This document shows, one piece after another, positions 5,443 through 12,265 of a stretch of 34,814 nt of DNA. Below the pieces are notes generated by a model, which had not been told where the DNA came from, did not search any database, and saw nothing but the letters and a program-made list of their open reading frames with translations. The DNA is from a virus. Numbering within the stretch: the stretch's first letter is position 1; every line of letters starts with the position of its first letter. Both the position numbers and the translations under genes were made by a program. The stretch covers positions 1-34,814 of IMG/VR virus record IMGVR_UViG_3300037796_000222. One strand, written 5' to 3'.

Positions 5443-5766
5443 TTAGACGAAGGGGAGCGAAACGCTTCCCTTATAGTTCAGCCACCCCTTTTCGTCGAGG
5501 ATGTTGCCCACATCCTTGGCCAACTGCACGGCCGCCTCATTGCGGCCGTCACTTGCCGCCATCCGTCCGTAGGCATTGAGCACCTCGGCGAACACCGTGA
5601 CAAGGCTCTGCTGCAACGTGCGGTGCTGGTAGGTGATCTCCTTGACCAGTTCCATTGCCACGTCGTCGGTGTCGACCGACATGACGTTCACCTCATCGCG
5701 CAGCTCGCGGATCATGTGCTGTAGCCGTGCGACCTGATCGTCGCTCATGTCTTTCTTGGTACTCAT
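5443..5766 (-). CDS. Hypothetical helical protein
   Basis: This is a 107-residue protein. ATG 5766 (MSTKKDMSDDQVARLQHMIR) is chosen over the ATG 12 bases upstream because that one lies within the SD region (GGGGAGAGAT). It is predicted helical throughout, with charged heptads. The C-terminus is LNYKGSVSLPFV. It has no hairpin-SD cassette of the usual kind before it: its start is only 11 bases from the stop of the previous gene. The function is unknown. Confidence 0.75.
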   Translation of the reverse strand: MSTKKDMSDDQVARLQHMIRELRDEVNVMSVDTDDVAMELVKEITYQHRTLQQSLVTVFAEVLNAYGRMAASDGRNEAAVQLAKDVGNILDEKGWLNYKGSVSLPFV

Positions 5767-5777
5767 ATCTCTCCCCA

Positions 5778-6263
5778 TTAGTGAGGTGCATAGAGCACGT
5801 AATCGAGCCCCATGCTGTCGTAGGTGAACTCCGACCTCGACTTGAACTCAGTCAGGTCTTCGACTTCGATGGCCGGGCACCGCTTTCCAAACATACCCCG
5901 CCCGGAGTACGGCCTCACCCGGCGTCCCTCATCCAGCGCGTCATTCACGAACAGCGCCTGATTCGGGGTCAGGAGGTACCAGTCTGCGAGGGGATCGATC
6001 TCCTCGTCCTCATCATCCTCGTACTCCTCGTCCTCCGGGTCGACCATTTTGAAGATGAACCACCCCGGGTTGTCCGGGTCGTAGTTGCTCTTGGCCTCTC
6101 GGATTGCCGCCTGAAGGTCATCCGACTCGGCGGGTTCATCGAAGTCGATCTCGGTTCCCTGCACCAGCAGACCACGGCGCGTGCCCTCAACCTTGATCGC
6201 AATCAGATTGAGACCCTCGTGCGCGTCGAGTACCTCGACTACCTTTTTGCCTTGATAGGTCAT
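5778..6263 (-). CDS. Hypothetical protein with acidic linker
   Basis: This is a 161-residue protein from ATG 6263 (MTYQGKKVVEVLDAHEGLNL) behind the regional SD TGGAGGTGTG. Residues 75-92 are almost all Asp and Glu (PEDEEYEDDEDEEIDP), a possible DNA-mimic or flexible linker. Flanking parts look globular. No known family is recognised. Confidence 0.8.
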   Translation of the reverse strand: MTYQGKKVVEVLDAHEGLNLIAIKVEGTRRGLLVQGTEIDFDEPAESDDLQAAIREAKSNYDPDNPGWFIFKMVDPEDEEYEDDEDEEIDPLADWYLLTPNQALFVNDALDEGRRVRPYSGRGMFGKRCPAIEVEDLTEFKSRSEFTYDSMGLDYVLYAPH

Positions 6264-6297
6264 ACCTCACACCTCCAAAAGTGTAGTGGATTCTATC

Positions 6298-6372
6298 GGA
6301 CACACAGTCCGCGTGGTGGCCCCGTAAGGCCACCCCGTAGGCTGTCGTCTGAAAGGCACCCCGCAGGGTGCC
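6298..6372 (-). other. Three intercistronic hairpins, UACG and UGCG loops
   Basis: GGAC/GTCC (6298-6301 with 6307-6310). An 8-bp stem 6315-6322 with 6327-6334, loop UACG in minus RNA, contains one U-G pair. A perfect 7-bp stem 6355-6361 with 6366-6372 has loop UGCG. The last starts 2 bases past the stop codon of the upstream gene. Confidence 0.75.
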
Positions 6373-6374
6373 AG

Positions 6375-6632
6375 CTACTTCTCCTCTGGATCGACGCGAT
6401 CCTCATTGACGAGATAGGTGACCAGCGCCACGTACGCCGCCGTCGACGGCTTCGGCTCATGGTTGAAGATGGCCATGATCCCGTTCTCTTCGTTGTCAAT
6501 CGTCCGCACCTCTTCGGCCCACTTGGGCATGGAGCGATCCATCTCCTGTAGTGCCCGCACATGCGCGTTGTTCACGTGCCCGTTGAACACCGAGAAGTAC
6601 GCACCCATTCTCTCTTTCACTTCACCGCTCAT
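6375..6632 (-). CDS. Small hypothetical protein
   Basis: This is an 85-residue protein from ATG 6632 (MSGEVKERMGAYFSVFNGHV), with GCAGGAGGTG upstream favouring this ATG over the one six bases earlier. It is acidic (pairs of Glu/Asp near the C-terminus) and helical. It lies in the cassette-like run between two hairpin blocks. The function is unknown. Confidence 0.78.
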   Translation of the reverse strand: MSGEVKERMGAYFSVFNGHVNNAHVRALQEMDRSMPKWAEEVRTIDNEENGIMAIFNHEPKPSTAAYVALVTYLVNEDRVDPEEK

Positions 6633-6664
6633 ACACACCTCCTGCGTGTCTGTCTCGAGCCAAC

Positions 6665-6718
6665 GGCCCGCATCGAGCCCCCGCAGGAGATCGGTGCGGG
6701 CCCCCGGCCAAAGCCGGG
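6665..6718 (-). other. Intercistronic GC-rich hairpins
   Basis: GGCCCGCA (6665-6672) pairs with TGCGGGCC (6695-6702), with three further pairs inside. CCCGGC/GCCGGG (6703-6708 with 6713-6718) has loop TTTG in minus sense. It holds the same position as the UNCG hairpins but has different sequence. Confidence 0.6.
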
Positions 6719-6731
6719 AACCCGGGTGACG

Positions 6732-7688
6732 TTAGCCAGCCACCTCAGCGGCGACCTTGGCAAGCCTCTTCTTCGTAGCGGTACTGTCGAAGACACCCCG
6801 CTTGAAGTAGGTCTCGGGAGTGTTCGCCCGACGATAGTGATCGAGGTACTCGATCCCCGCCTGCCACAGGCCATACGCGGTGCGCTTGTGCGCCTTGGGG
6901 ATGGTCTCCCCACCGAGGATGTCATCCACCTGTCGGCGGGCATCCAAGATGTTGCGCTTGTGGCGCTCGGAGGTCACGTCCTCCGGCGGCATCGGAAAGA
7001 ACCTCTCAAGGAAGACCTTCACGTCGTCGGAGTTGACCTTGATCTCGGCGAGATCACGGGCGAGTTGCATGAACTCCTCATGTTCGTGACGCGTCACCGC
7101 CAGAGCCTGCTTGGCCTCTTCGATCCGCTCCATCACATTCCGTGTATGACGAAAGGTGTAGCGGAGGCCGCTCGACTTGGACTGGGCCTCGGCTGCCGTG
7201 AACGTGTTCCAGCAGACAACGCGGACGCTGACTGCGTGGGCCCGGGCAGCGGCCGTCCCGTCGTGGGAGTTGCTCACGAGGATGTACGGATAGATTGCCG
7301 AATCATCCCCCGGCACCTGCGATGGCTCATTGAGTCTGGCCATGACCCACGTCACGCTGCCGTCTCGCAGTACACCGGCCGTCTCATACTTGACCCGCTC
7401 CTGTTCCATGATCGCATCGATGATATCCCAGAGCGTTTCATTCTGAATGACCCTGTAACTGTCGTTGACGACGGAGAGCACCTTCTTTGTGTCCTCCCGG
7501 ACGAGTGCCTTGTAACCGTCGATGCCCTCGCTCATCGGTGCGGTGAACACCGGCTGCTCGAGTACCCGCCAGTTGTGACCGGCAAGGCGCATCGCCTCCT
7601 CGCGTCCCGGATAGTCATCCAGAACAACCGCGAGTCCGTGCCACGCAGGCTCCCTGACCGAAAATCCTTGGTCGAAATACGCTGGCAT
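6732..7688 (-). CDS. DUF932 / phage-plasmid-like protein (TIGR03299 type)
   Basis: This is a 318-residue protein from ATG 7688 (MPAYFDQGFSVREPAWHGLA), SD TGGAGGTGTATT. The opening with PAWHGLAVVLDDYPG, the middle (VNDSYRVIQNETLWDIIDAI), the CWNTFTAAEAQ segment and the tail (NTPETYFKRGVFDSTATKKR) fit the DUF932 family. That family is widespread on phages and plasmids, about 300-400 residues long, and of unknown biochemical role. Length and start are normal for the family. It is the longest gene of the accessory cassette run. Confidence 0.85.
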   Translation of the reverse strand: MPAYFDQGFSVREPAWHGLAVVLDDYPGREEAMRLAGHNWRVLEQPVFTAPMSEGIDGYKALVREDTKKVLSVVNDSYRVIQNETLWDIIDAIMEQERVKYETAGVLRDGSVTWVMARLNEPSQVPGDDSAIYPYILVSNSHDGTAAARAHAVSVRVVCWNTFTAAEAQSKSSGLRYTFRHTRNVMERIEEAKQALAVTRHEHEEFMQLARDLAEIKVNSDDVKVFLERFFPMPPEDVTSERHKRNILDARRQVDDILGGETIPKAHKRTAYGLWQAGIEYLDHYRRANTPETYFKRGVFDSTATKKRLAKVAAEVAG

Positions 7689-7712
7689 AATACACCTCCA
7701 AAGTGTGAGTTT

Positions 7713-7750
7713 GGAACCATACGGCTCCGCAAGGTGCCCCATAGGACACC
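7713..7750 (-). other. Intercistronic hairpins
   Basis: 7713-7718 with 7723-7728 (one G-U pair in minus RNA), then 7733-7739 with 7744-7750 around loop UAUG, again with one U-G pair that is a mismatch on the plus strand. Confidence 0.65.
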
Positions 7751-7765
7751 CCGCGCAGACCCGGC

Positions 7766-8221
7766 TTAGATGCCGGAGGGCTTCCAGAGCGACGGCAGCT
7801 CGAGCAACACCGGGATGAGAATACCGGGATCGGCGGGATGGCCGAACAGCCGGTACTGAAGGTCGAGTATCTCATCAATCTTCTCGGTGTACATCACCGT
7901 CCTCGTCACGAGGTCGACGACGTACAGGTACTCGATGTCCCCGTGCAGACCCTCGGGCGAGGGCTCAATGTACGAGGCCTTCCAGTCCATGATGGACTGC
8001 TTCTCACCGAGTTCACCGAGATCGGCGTATAGCTCCTTGTGACCCCAGACGATCAGCCATCCGACGGACTGAGAAACATTGTCTCGAATCCCACCATCAC
8101 GAACGCCTTGGATGTACTGCTTCAGGGTCGGCAGCACCCCCTCTGGATATCCGTCGGAGTGCTGATACAGAAGCTGGGTCGACGACCCATCCCTGACTGC
8201 GATCTGTGCACGTGTACTCAT
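7766..8221 (-). CDS. Conserved phage protein of unknown function
   Basis: This is a 151-residue protein from ATG 8221, SD TGGAGGTGTG. The start MSTRAQIAVRDGSSTQLLYQ followed by HSDGYPEGVLPTL is a pattern I know from short phage proteins (MSTRAxIxVxDG...HxDGYPEGVxP) of unknown role. The C-terminal half (IEYLYVVDLVTRTVMYTEKI) looks beta-rich. It lacks zinc motifs and membrane segments. Confidence 0.8.
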   Translation of the reverse strand: MSTRAQIAVRDGSSTQLLYQHSDGYPEGVLPTLKQYIQGVRDGGIRDNVSQSVGWLIVWGHKELYADLGELGEKQSIMDWKASYIEPSPEGLHGDIEYLYVVDLVTRTVMYTEKIDEILDLQYRLFGHPADPGILIPVLLELPSLWKPSGI

Positions 8222-8245
8222 AGCTCACACCTCCAAATTGGGTTT

Positions 8246-8282
8246 CGGGCTTACACCCGCGTGGTGGCCCCGTAGGGCCACC
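8246..8282 (-). other. Intercistronic hairpins, UACG loop
   Basis: CGGG/CCCG (8246-8249 with 8256-8259), then a perfect 8-bp stem 8263-8270 with 8275-8282 closed by C-UACG-G in minus RNA. It is the cleanest member of the series. Confidence 0.75.
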
Positions 8283-8293
8283 CCGTAGATCGG

Positions 8294-8635
8294 CTACCAG
8301 TCTTCGTTCTCCTCCATCACGCGATACATCTCACGTGCGGAGAACCGGTTCCGGTAGTCTGCCCAGCGGTACGCCTGCTCTTCCGATGAGGTAACCATCG
8401 GTTTGGCATCGTTCCCGCCACTGACCTCAAATAGCCGGGCCCAACCCGCGCCGTAATCAACCCGCTTCGCGGTGATGAAGGCCTGACCGAAATCCACCGT
8501 GTAGAGATAGCACTCACGGGGGAAATCCAACTGTCGCGGGTGGAGCCTCTCGTGCTCAAGTTCACGATAGGCCCGATTAAGTTCCTCAAACTCCTGCTCT
8601 TGGGTCATGGTCTCAATACCGATCAGATTACCCAT
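8294..8635 (-). CDS. Hypothetical protein
   Basis: This is a 113-residue protein. ATG 8635 (MGNLIGIETMTQEQEFEELN) lies 6 bases after TGGAGGTGTG; the ATG two codons earlier lies within that site's spacer. A charged helix (residues 10-35) is followed by an aromatic-rich beta part and the acidic end MEENEDW. The function is unknown. Confidence 0.78.
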   Translation of the reverse strand: MGNLIGIETMTQEQEFEELNRAYRELEHERLHPRQLDFPRECYLYTVDFGQAFITAKRVDYGAGWARLFEVSGGNDAKPMVTSSEEQAYRWADYRNRFSAREMYRVMEENEDW

Positions 8636-8660
8636 AGTCACACCTCCAAGTGTTGTACTT

Positions 8661-8699
8661 CGGATCGAACGATCCGCGTCGGGGCTCCGCAGAACCCCG
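8661..8699 (-). other. Intercistronic hairpins, UGCG loop
   Basis: CGGATC/GATCCG (8661-8666 with 8671-8676), then an 8-bp stem 8680-8687 with 8692-8699 around UGCG. It contains one U-G pair that exists only in the minus RNA. Confidence 0.7.
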
Positions 8700-8713
8700 C
8701 CGTAGAGCGTCCG

Positions 8714-9166
8714 TTACGGGAGCTTGCGCCGGATCGGCCATTTCTCCCAGACGATGTTGCCATCGGCATCTTCGTCGACGCCAATGTAGGCTACCGTCTT
8801 CTTGATGATGGCCGGTCGCCACGGACCATAGCCCACCCGATTGTTGACCTCGAGAGAGTGCGTTGCGCCCCGCTCGTAGGCCCACATATTGGGTGCACCG
8901 CTTTGCGCCCAGAACGTCCGCTTCGTCTCACGGTGAACGAAACAGATATCCATGCGAGACGCGTCCCCGCGCAGCCGCCTGCAGATATCAAGAATCACCG
9001 GGTTAGCGGTGTAATCCTCGGCGAAGTCAATCGCCGATGATTTCCACAGCTCGGCCCCGCGAACTGCCGCCTGCAGTTGCTCCCAGCTCTTGATCTCGGA
9101 TTCCATGGGCGATCCAATCTCACCCTCATCGAGGATCAGTTTGTCGTCACGGATGGTCAAGAACAT
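8714..9166 (-). CDS. Hypothetical protein, first gene behind promoter P2
   Basis: This is a 150-residue protein from ATG 9166 (MFLTIRDDKLILDEGEIGSP), SD ACTTTGGAGGTG. It is the first gene of the transcript that starts near 9397, so it sits behind the long leader described separately. It has an acidic first third, a basic tail (WEKWPIRRKLP) and no recognised domain. Confidence 0.78.
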   Translation of the reverse strand: MFLTIRDDKLILDEGEIGSPMESEIKSWEQLQAAVRGAELWKSSAIDFAEDYTANPVILDICRRLRGDASRMDICFVHRETKRTFWAQSGAPNMWAYERGATHSLEVNNRVGYGPWRPAIIKKTVAYIGVDEDADGNIVWEKWPIRRKLP

Positions 9167-9397
9167 ATGCACACCTCCAAAGTGTTGGCTTGGGGTTTCC
9201 CCCATCGAGGAGCACGATAGCTCATGCGCCTCGATGGAGGTGGTGTGTCCGTCTCTGTGCACCGGGCCTGCGGGGAACTTGATAGCTCGTGGCCGCCCGC
9301 CCCAGCGGGCATCCCCTCGGCGAAGGCTCCGTTTCAGGAACCCCCGGCTACTCTGTCAAAGACCGTGGGGTTTGGTCTCTCCCTCTCCCCTTGATCT
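9167..9397 (-). promoter_or_regulatory. Structured leader of the P2 transcript
   Basis: This is a leader of about 230 bases without a gene. Blocks shared with the leader at 11962-12205 include CTTTRACAGAGTAGCCGG and ATCAAGTTCCCC. A 6-bp hairpin lies at 9295-9310 (GCCCGC/GCGGGC). CACCTCCA in minus sense at 9235-9242 is complementary over 8 bases to the SD at 9172-9179. A 9-bp stem CCATCGAGG/CCTCGATGG lies next to that segment. The leader may regulate translation of the 9166 gene. Confidence 0.65.
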
Positions 9398-9403
9398 ACC
9401 TCT

Positions 9404-9432
9404 ATTATAATCTGAACAACCTCCCCTGTCAA
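9404..9432 (-). promoter_or_regulatory. Consensus sigma70 promoter P2
   Basis: In minus sense TTGACA (9427-9432), a 17-base spacer and TATAAT (9404-9409) match the consensus at all 12 positions. Transcription should start near 9397. The spacer begins GGGGAGGTTGTTCAG, and AT-rich DNA follows upstream (TATAATCAGATATAAACAG in minus sense), both identical to P1. Confidence 0.92.
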
Positions 9433-9480
9433 ACTGTTTATATCTGATTATAGAGCACGCGGCCTGTGGGGCCGGTGGGG

Positions 9481-9810
9481 TTATTCCCCCACCGGCACCT
9501 GGCTCCATCCGACCGAGGCGCACTGAAAGTACTCCCCGGTCTCACAGTTCTCGAGCACATCCCCGACCGACATCGAGGTATGCCCAACCCCGAGGTGTTC
9601 GATCCACCCCCGGGCCTCTCCGTTGGGACTCCAGACCTCAGCCTGCATCCGGAAGAACGCGTCCTCCAGACCGGCGAACTTGTCCTTGGTCACCACGACG
9701 TGGGTCTCGAGGAGGGTTTTCTGGGACATGTTCTCGTCCTCTTCAAACATCCGCCCGTGCTCCGGCGGCTTGCGGTACCATACCCGGTACTCGCTCATTC
9801 GTTGGGGCAT
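9481..9810 (-). CDS. Hypothetical protein
   Basis: This is a 109-residue protein from ATG 9810 (MPQRMSEYRVWYRKPPEHGR), SD TCGGAGGTC. It starts 68 bases inside the end of the preceding peptidase-like gene, in another frame. The start MSEYRVWYRKPP and the end (SVGDVLENCETGEYFQCASVGW) suggest a compact mixed alpha/beta protein. The role is unknown. It is the last gene before promoter P2. Confidence 0.75.
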   Translation of the reverse strand: MPQRMSEYRVWYRKPPEHGRMFEEDENMSQKTLLETHVVVTKDKFAGLEDAFFRMQAEVWSPNGEARGWIEHLGVGHTSMSVGDVLENCETGEYFQCASVGWSQVPVGE

Positions 9811-10294
9811 ATGACCTCCGAAAGTCTTCCACAGTCGCAAAGCGACTGATCGGGACGAGACGCCACGCAGACAGCACACGTGCCCTGCGGGGCGCATCCT
9901 TTAACCACGTTGGCACTGGGTACGAGTTGTCCACGAACCTGCGCCCCTGCACCACGATGAAGTGGCCAGTCAAGCGTATCAGGATCGGGTCTCGCCGCTC
10001 CTGCTCCGGAGTAATCCGAAGCCACTGCGCCAGCGTCGGCGGTCGTGGGTCGATCACGTAATCGGAGAATACCTCGGGAACGACCCCATGCACCAGCAGT
10101 AAATCCACCAACTCACGGTTTGTCACCCCGGCAATCCGATGTCGCCGATCACCGAGTCGTCGCCTGCGGGCTTTCCGCAGCTCCTCGGTTATGGCCATCG
10201 TACCGACCCCTGTCACCGAACTGATGACGGCGGGCCCGCACCACAGTTTCGACCGGTTATCGTGATTGACTGCACCGATCTTCAATTGCTTCAT
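9743..10294 (-). CDS. Papain-like (C39-type fold) peptidase-like protein
   Basis: This is a 183-residue protein from ATG 10294 (MKQLKIGAVNHDNRSKLWCG), SD GGGAGGTGTG. Cys19 in WCGPAVISSVTG, His111 in LTGHFIVVQG and Asp122 in RFVDNS have the order and spacing of the Cys-His-Asp triad of papain-fold peptidases. Short phage proteins with this layout are common. Whether it cleaves a host or phage protein, or acts as an amidase or deubiquitinase-like enzyme, cannot be told. A very basic insert (LRKARRRRLGDRRHR) follows the Cys helix. The last 22 residues overlap the next gene and may be a chance extension. Confidence 0.6.
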   Translation of the reverse strand: MKQLKIGAVNHDNRSKLWCGPAVISSVTGVGTMAITEELRKARRRRLGDRRHRIAGVTNRELVDLLLVHGVVPEVFSDYVIDPRPPTLAQWLRITPEQERRDPILIRLTGHFIVVQGRRFVDNSYPVPTWLKDAPRRARVLSAWRLVPISRFATVEDFRRSYAPTNERVPGMVPQAAGARADV

Positions 10295-10326
10295 ACACAC
10301 CTCCCGGAACTTCACGAGTCCCGCAA

Positions 10327-10344
10327 GGCACCCCGCAGGGTGCC
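10327..10344 (-). other. Intercistronic hairpin, UGCG loop
   Basis: A perfect 7-bp stem GGCACCC/GGGTGCC joins 10327-10333 with 10338-10344, with loop UGCG in minus RNA. It is identical in sequence to the hairpin at 6355-6372. An outer TTCACG/CGTGAA pairing flanks it. Confidence 0.75.
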
Positions 10345-10360
10345 CCACGTGAGCGTGAAA

Positions 10361-10978
10361 TCATCGATCCTGATACATCGGAATATCGAAGGTCTTCTCC
10401 ATCCGACGCATTCGATCTTCATCGACAATCCTTCGTGCTTCCTCGATAGCCTGCGCACGCTGCTCAGAGCCAAAGACGGTACCGAGTCGGCAGACCTCAT
10501 CTCCTGAGAGGAAGATCGAGACGATATAGCACTCACCATTGAGGTAGCTGGAAAACTCTCTTACCTCGGACACCAGCACCTCGCGGGCCTTGCGCCGGGT
10601 CTCAGGCGTATCCTCGCCATAGGTCTCAGAGATACGATCGCTGCTCACCCACACGACCCCAGATTGACCAGAATCGAACTCCGCGTGACCCTGTGGCACC
10701 CGTCCATAGAATGGATTTCCATCTGCGGCCTCGAGTACGACATCCCTGTGAATGTAGGCAAACACCCGAACAGCCAGCGCGTTCACCTCACCGAGCCTCT
10801 CCTCGAATGCCTCCACCGACCCGTACTTCTCACGGACGTCGACATCCCCGAGCACGTACCGGTGTGAACGGTAGATGATCTCACCCAGCGGGTCGGCATT
10901 CTCACGAGGATTGGGCGGGTCTTCGTCCAGCTCAACCACGATAGCATAACCTCGATAGTGAATTGTTTCCAATATCAT
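10361..10978 (-). CDS. Conserved phage protein of unknown function
   Basis: This is a 205-residue protein from ATG 10978 (MILETIHYRGYAIVVELDED), SD ACTTGGAGGTG. The segment PPNPRENADPLGEIIYRSHRYVLGD resembles a family of phage proteins of unknown role that carry PxNPRxxDxxG near the start. The second half is helical and ends in a basic tail. No catalytic motif is evident. Confidence 0.78.
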   Translation of the reverse strand: MILETIHYRGYAIVVELDEDPPNPRENADPLGEIIYRSHRYVLGDVDVREKYGSVEAFEERLGEVNALAVRVFAYIHRDVVLEAADGNPFYGRVPQGHAEFDSGQSGVVWVSSDRISETYGEDTPETRRKAREVLVSEVREFSSYLNGECYIVSIFLSGDEVCRLGTVFGSEQRAQAIEEARRIVDEDRMRRMEKTFDIPMYQDR

Positions 10979-11060
10979 AGCACACCTCCAAGTGTTTATT
11001 CGGAGCCCCGCTGACTCCTCTCGGCCTGCCTCATCAGGACGGGTCGGCCAACTCCCGCCG

Positions 11061-11078
11061 ACGCCCCCGTAGGGACGT
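11061..11078 (-). other. Intercistronic hairpin, UACG loop
   Basis: 11061-11067 with 11072-11078, loop UACG in minus RNA, with one U-G pair that is C-A on the plus strand. A competing stem GTCGGC/GCCGAC (11043-11048 with 11057-11062) overlaps it. Confidence 0.65.
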
Positions 11079-11090
11079 TTCGGCTATCGT

Positions 11091-11288
11091 TCATCCCATT
11101 TGCTCCTTCCCACATGCGCAGGGGTAGTGCTCCTCCACGCACTCCCCATTTGCGAATCTGGTTTCACGAGTCCCTGCCTCGGTTCCGCATTCCTCACACT
11201 CACAGGTATGCAGGAATACCGCCTCTTCCTGCGCCCCCTCGGCGTGAGGATTCAGAAACACGTTCCGTGTTTCCTGTTTGTTGACCAT
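11091..11288 (-). CDS. Cysteine-rich zinc-binding microprotein
   Basis: This is a 65-residue protein from ATG 11288 (MVNKQETRNVFLNPHAEGAQ), SD GAGGAGGG. Cysteines in CECEEC (residues 29-34) and later C50 and CAC (57-59) suggest one zinc site. The acidic protein ends CACGKEQMG. It may be a small adaptor or host-factor inhibitor; there is no evidence for a particular target. Confidence 0.72.
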   Translation of the reverse strand: MVNKQETRNVFLNPHAEGAQEEAVFLHTCECEECGTEAGTRETRFANGECVEEHYPCACGKEQMG

Positions 11289-11351
11289 AAGCGCCCTCCT
11301 CAGTAATATGTCTGACGTACCTCATCAGGTCGGGATCGTCATTCCCCGACG

Positions 11352-11369
11352 ACCGGGCCGCAGCCCGGT
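11352..11369 (-). other. Intercistronic hairpin, UGCG loop
   Basis: Perfect 7-bp stem ACCGGGC/GCCCGGT (11352-11358 with 11363-11369) closed by C-UGCG-G in minus RNA, just after the stop of the 11961 gene. Confidence 0.7.
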
Positions 11370-11376
11370 TTCGGCT

Positions 11377-11961
11377 CTACTCGACGTACTCATCGAGTAT
11401 CTCTCGTACCCTGTCAATCCCCTCTAATACAACGCCATTGCTTTCGGCCTCTTTGACCAAATTATCGAGATAGACCTTCTTGTCCTCTGCTTCCCTGTAT
11501 TCACGAACCACATCGTAGAATGCCGCCGATATCCAATCGGCCGCATCCCATACATCCGTGCGATCATAATCTTCTGGAAACAGATTCCATAGACGCTCAT
11601 TGATTGCCTGCATGGCATCCTTGGCCTCTTTCGAGTAGACGCCCACTCGATTCATCCGATCATCGTAGCCATCGGAGAACCCGTCTCCGATCACCGATAG
11701 GTCATCCTTCATCTCGTCGAAAAGCTCTCGAATACCCCTCGGCGAGAGATTATTCGGCACTTCCCATCTGAGAATCAGACTGTTCCACACAACCATCGGC
11801 ATAGCTGCGGGACTTCCAACCTCCTGTGAGTACTCAAACCCAACGTCGCCGGTTTCCGGATTGAAGTACATATAGGCTGGTTGGGGATTGACCTCTCTCG
11901 GATAACGATGGTAGAGCGGTGCCTTGGCACCCTCGAAGTCGTCGATCAGATTTACGTTCAT
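11377..11961 (-). CDS. Hypothetical protein, first gene behind promoter P1
   Basis: This is a 194-residue protein from ATG 11961 (MNVNLIDDFEGAKAPLYHRY), SD ACTTGGAGGTGTG. It is acidic, with a beta-rich first half (YMYFNPETGDVGFEYSQE) and a helical second half. It is the first gene of the transcript starting near 12205 and so heads the accessory cassette run. No family is recognised. Confidence 0.78.
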   Translation of the reverse strand: MNVNLIDDFEGAKAPLYHRYPREVNPQPAYMYFNPETGDVGFEYSQEVGSPAAMPMVVWNSLILRWEVPNNLSPRGIRELFDEMKDDLSVIGDGFSDGYDDRMNRVGVYSKEAKDAMQAINERLWNLFPEDYDRTDVWDAADWISAAFYDVVREYREAEDKKVYLDNLVKEAESNGVVLEGIDRVREILDEYVE

Positions 11962-12205
11962 GACACACCTCCAAGTGTTTGGTTTCCGGGGTTATCCCCC
12001 GCCCGGGTGTCGACCGCGTCGGCCCCCGGGTGGAGGTGCTCGTCTCGAGCACCCCCGGAATTGGAGGTGGTGTGCCTCTTCTCTATACACCGTTCATCCG
12101 GGGAACTTGATGGCCTCGACCGCTCGCCCCTGCGAGCATCCCCTCCGATCCGGCTACTCTGTTAAAGACCCTCGAGGTTTGGGACTCTCTCCCTTCCCTC
12201 TTTCT
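11962..12205 (-). promoter_or_regulatory. Structured leader of the P1 transcript
   Basis: This is a leader of about 240 bases without a gene, homologous in blocks to 9167-9397. Hairpin 12122-12137 (GCTCGC/GCGAGC) is the counterpart of 9295-9310; its third pair is changed on both sides (T-A versus C-G), so the stem is kept. CACCTCCA in minus sense at 12062-12069 is complementary to the SD at 11966-11973. Additional stems (GGTGCTCG/CGAGCACC, CCCGGG pairs) are specific to this copy. Confidence 0.65.
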
Positions 12206-12211
12206 ACATTC

Positions 12212-12240
12212 ATTATACACTGAACAACCTCCCCTGTCAA
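12212..12240 (-). promoter_or_regulatory. Consensus sigma70 promoter P1
   Basis: In minus sense TTGACA (12235-12240), 17 bases and TATAAT (12212-12217) match the consensus perfectly, as in P2. About 40 bases from the spacer start through the upstream AT-rich tract are nearly identical to P2. It lies right behind the stop of the AP2-HNH gene, so it restarts transcription after the core operon. Confidence 0.92.
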
Positions 12241-12265
12241 ACTGTTTATATCTGATTATAGAGAA

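Noticed and set aside
6561-7769. 402-residue plus-strand frame
   Set aside because: It is antisense to the DUF932-type gene, whose SD, start and family motifs are convincing.
4848-11369. Intercistronic hairpins as rho-independent terminators
   Set aside because: None is followed by a clear U-tract in the minus direction, and genes continue in the same direction behind each one.
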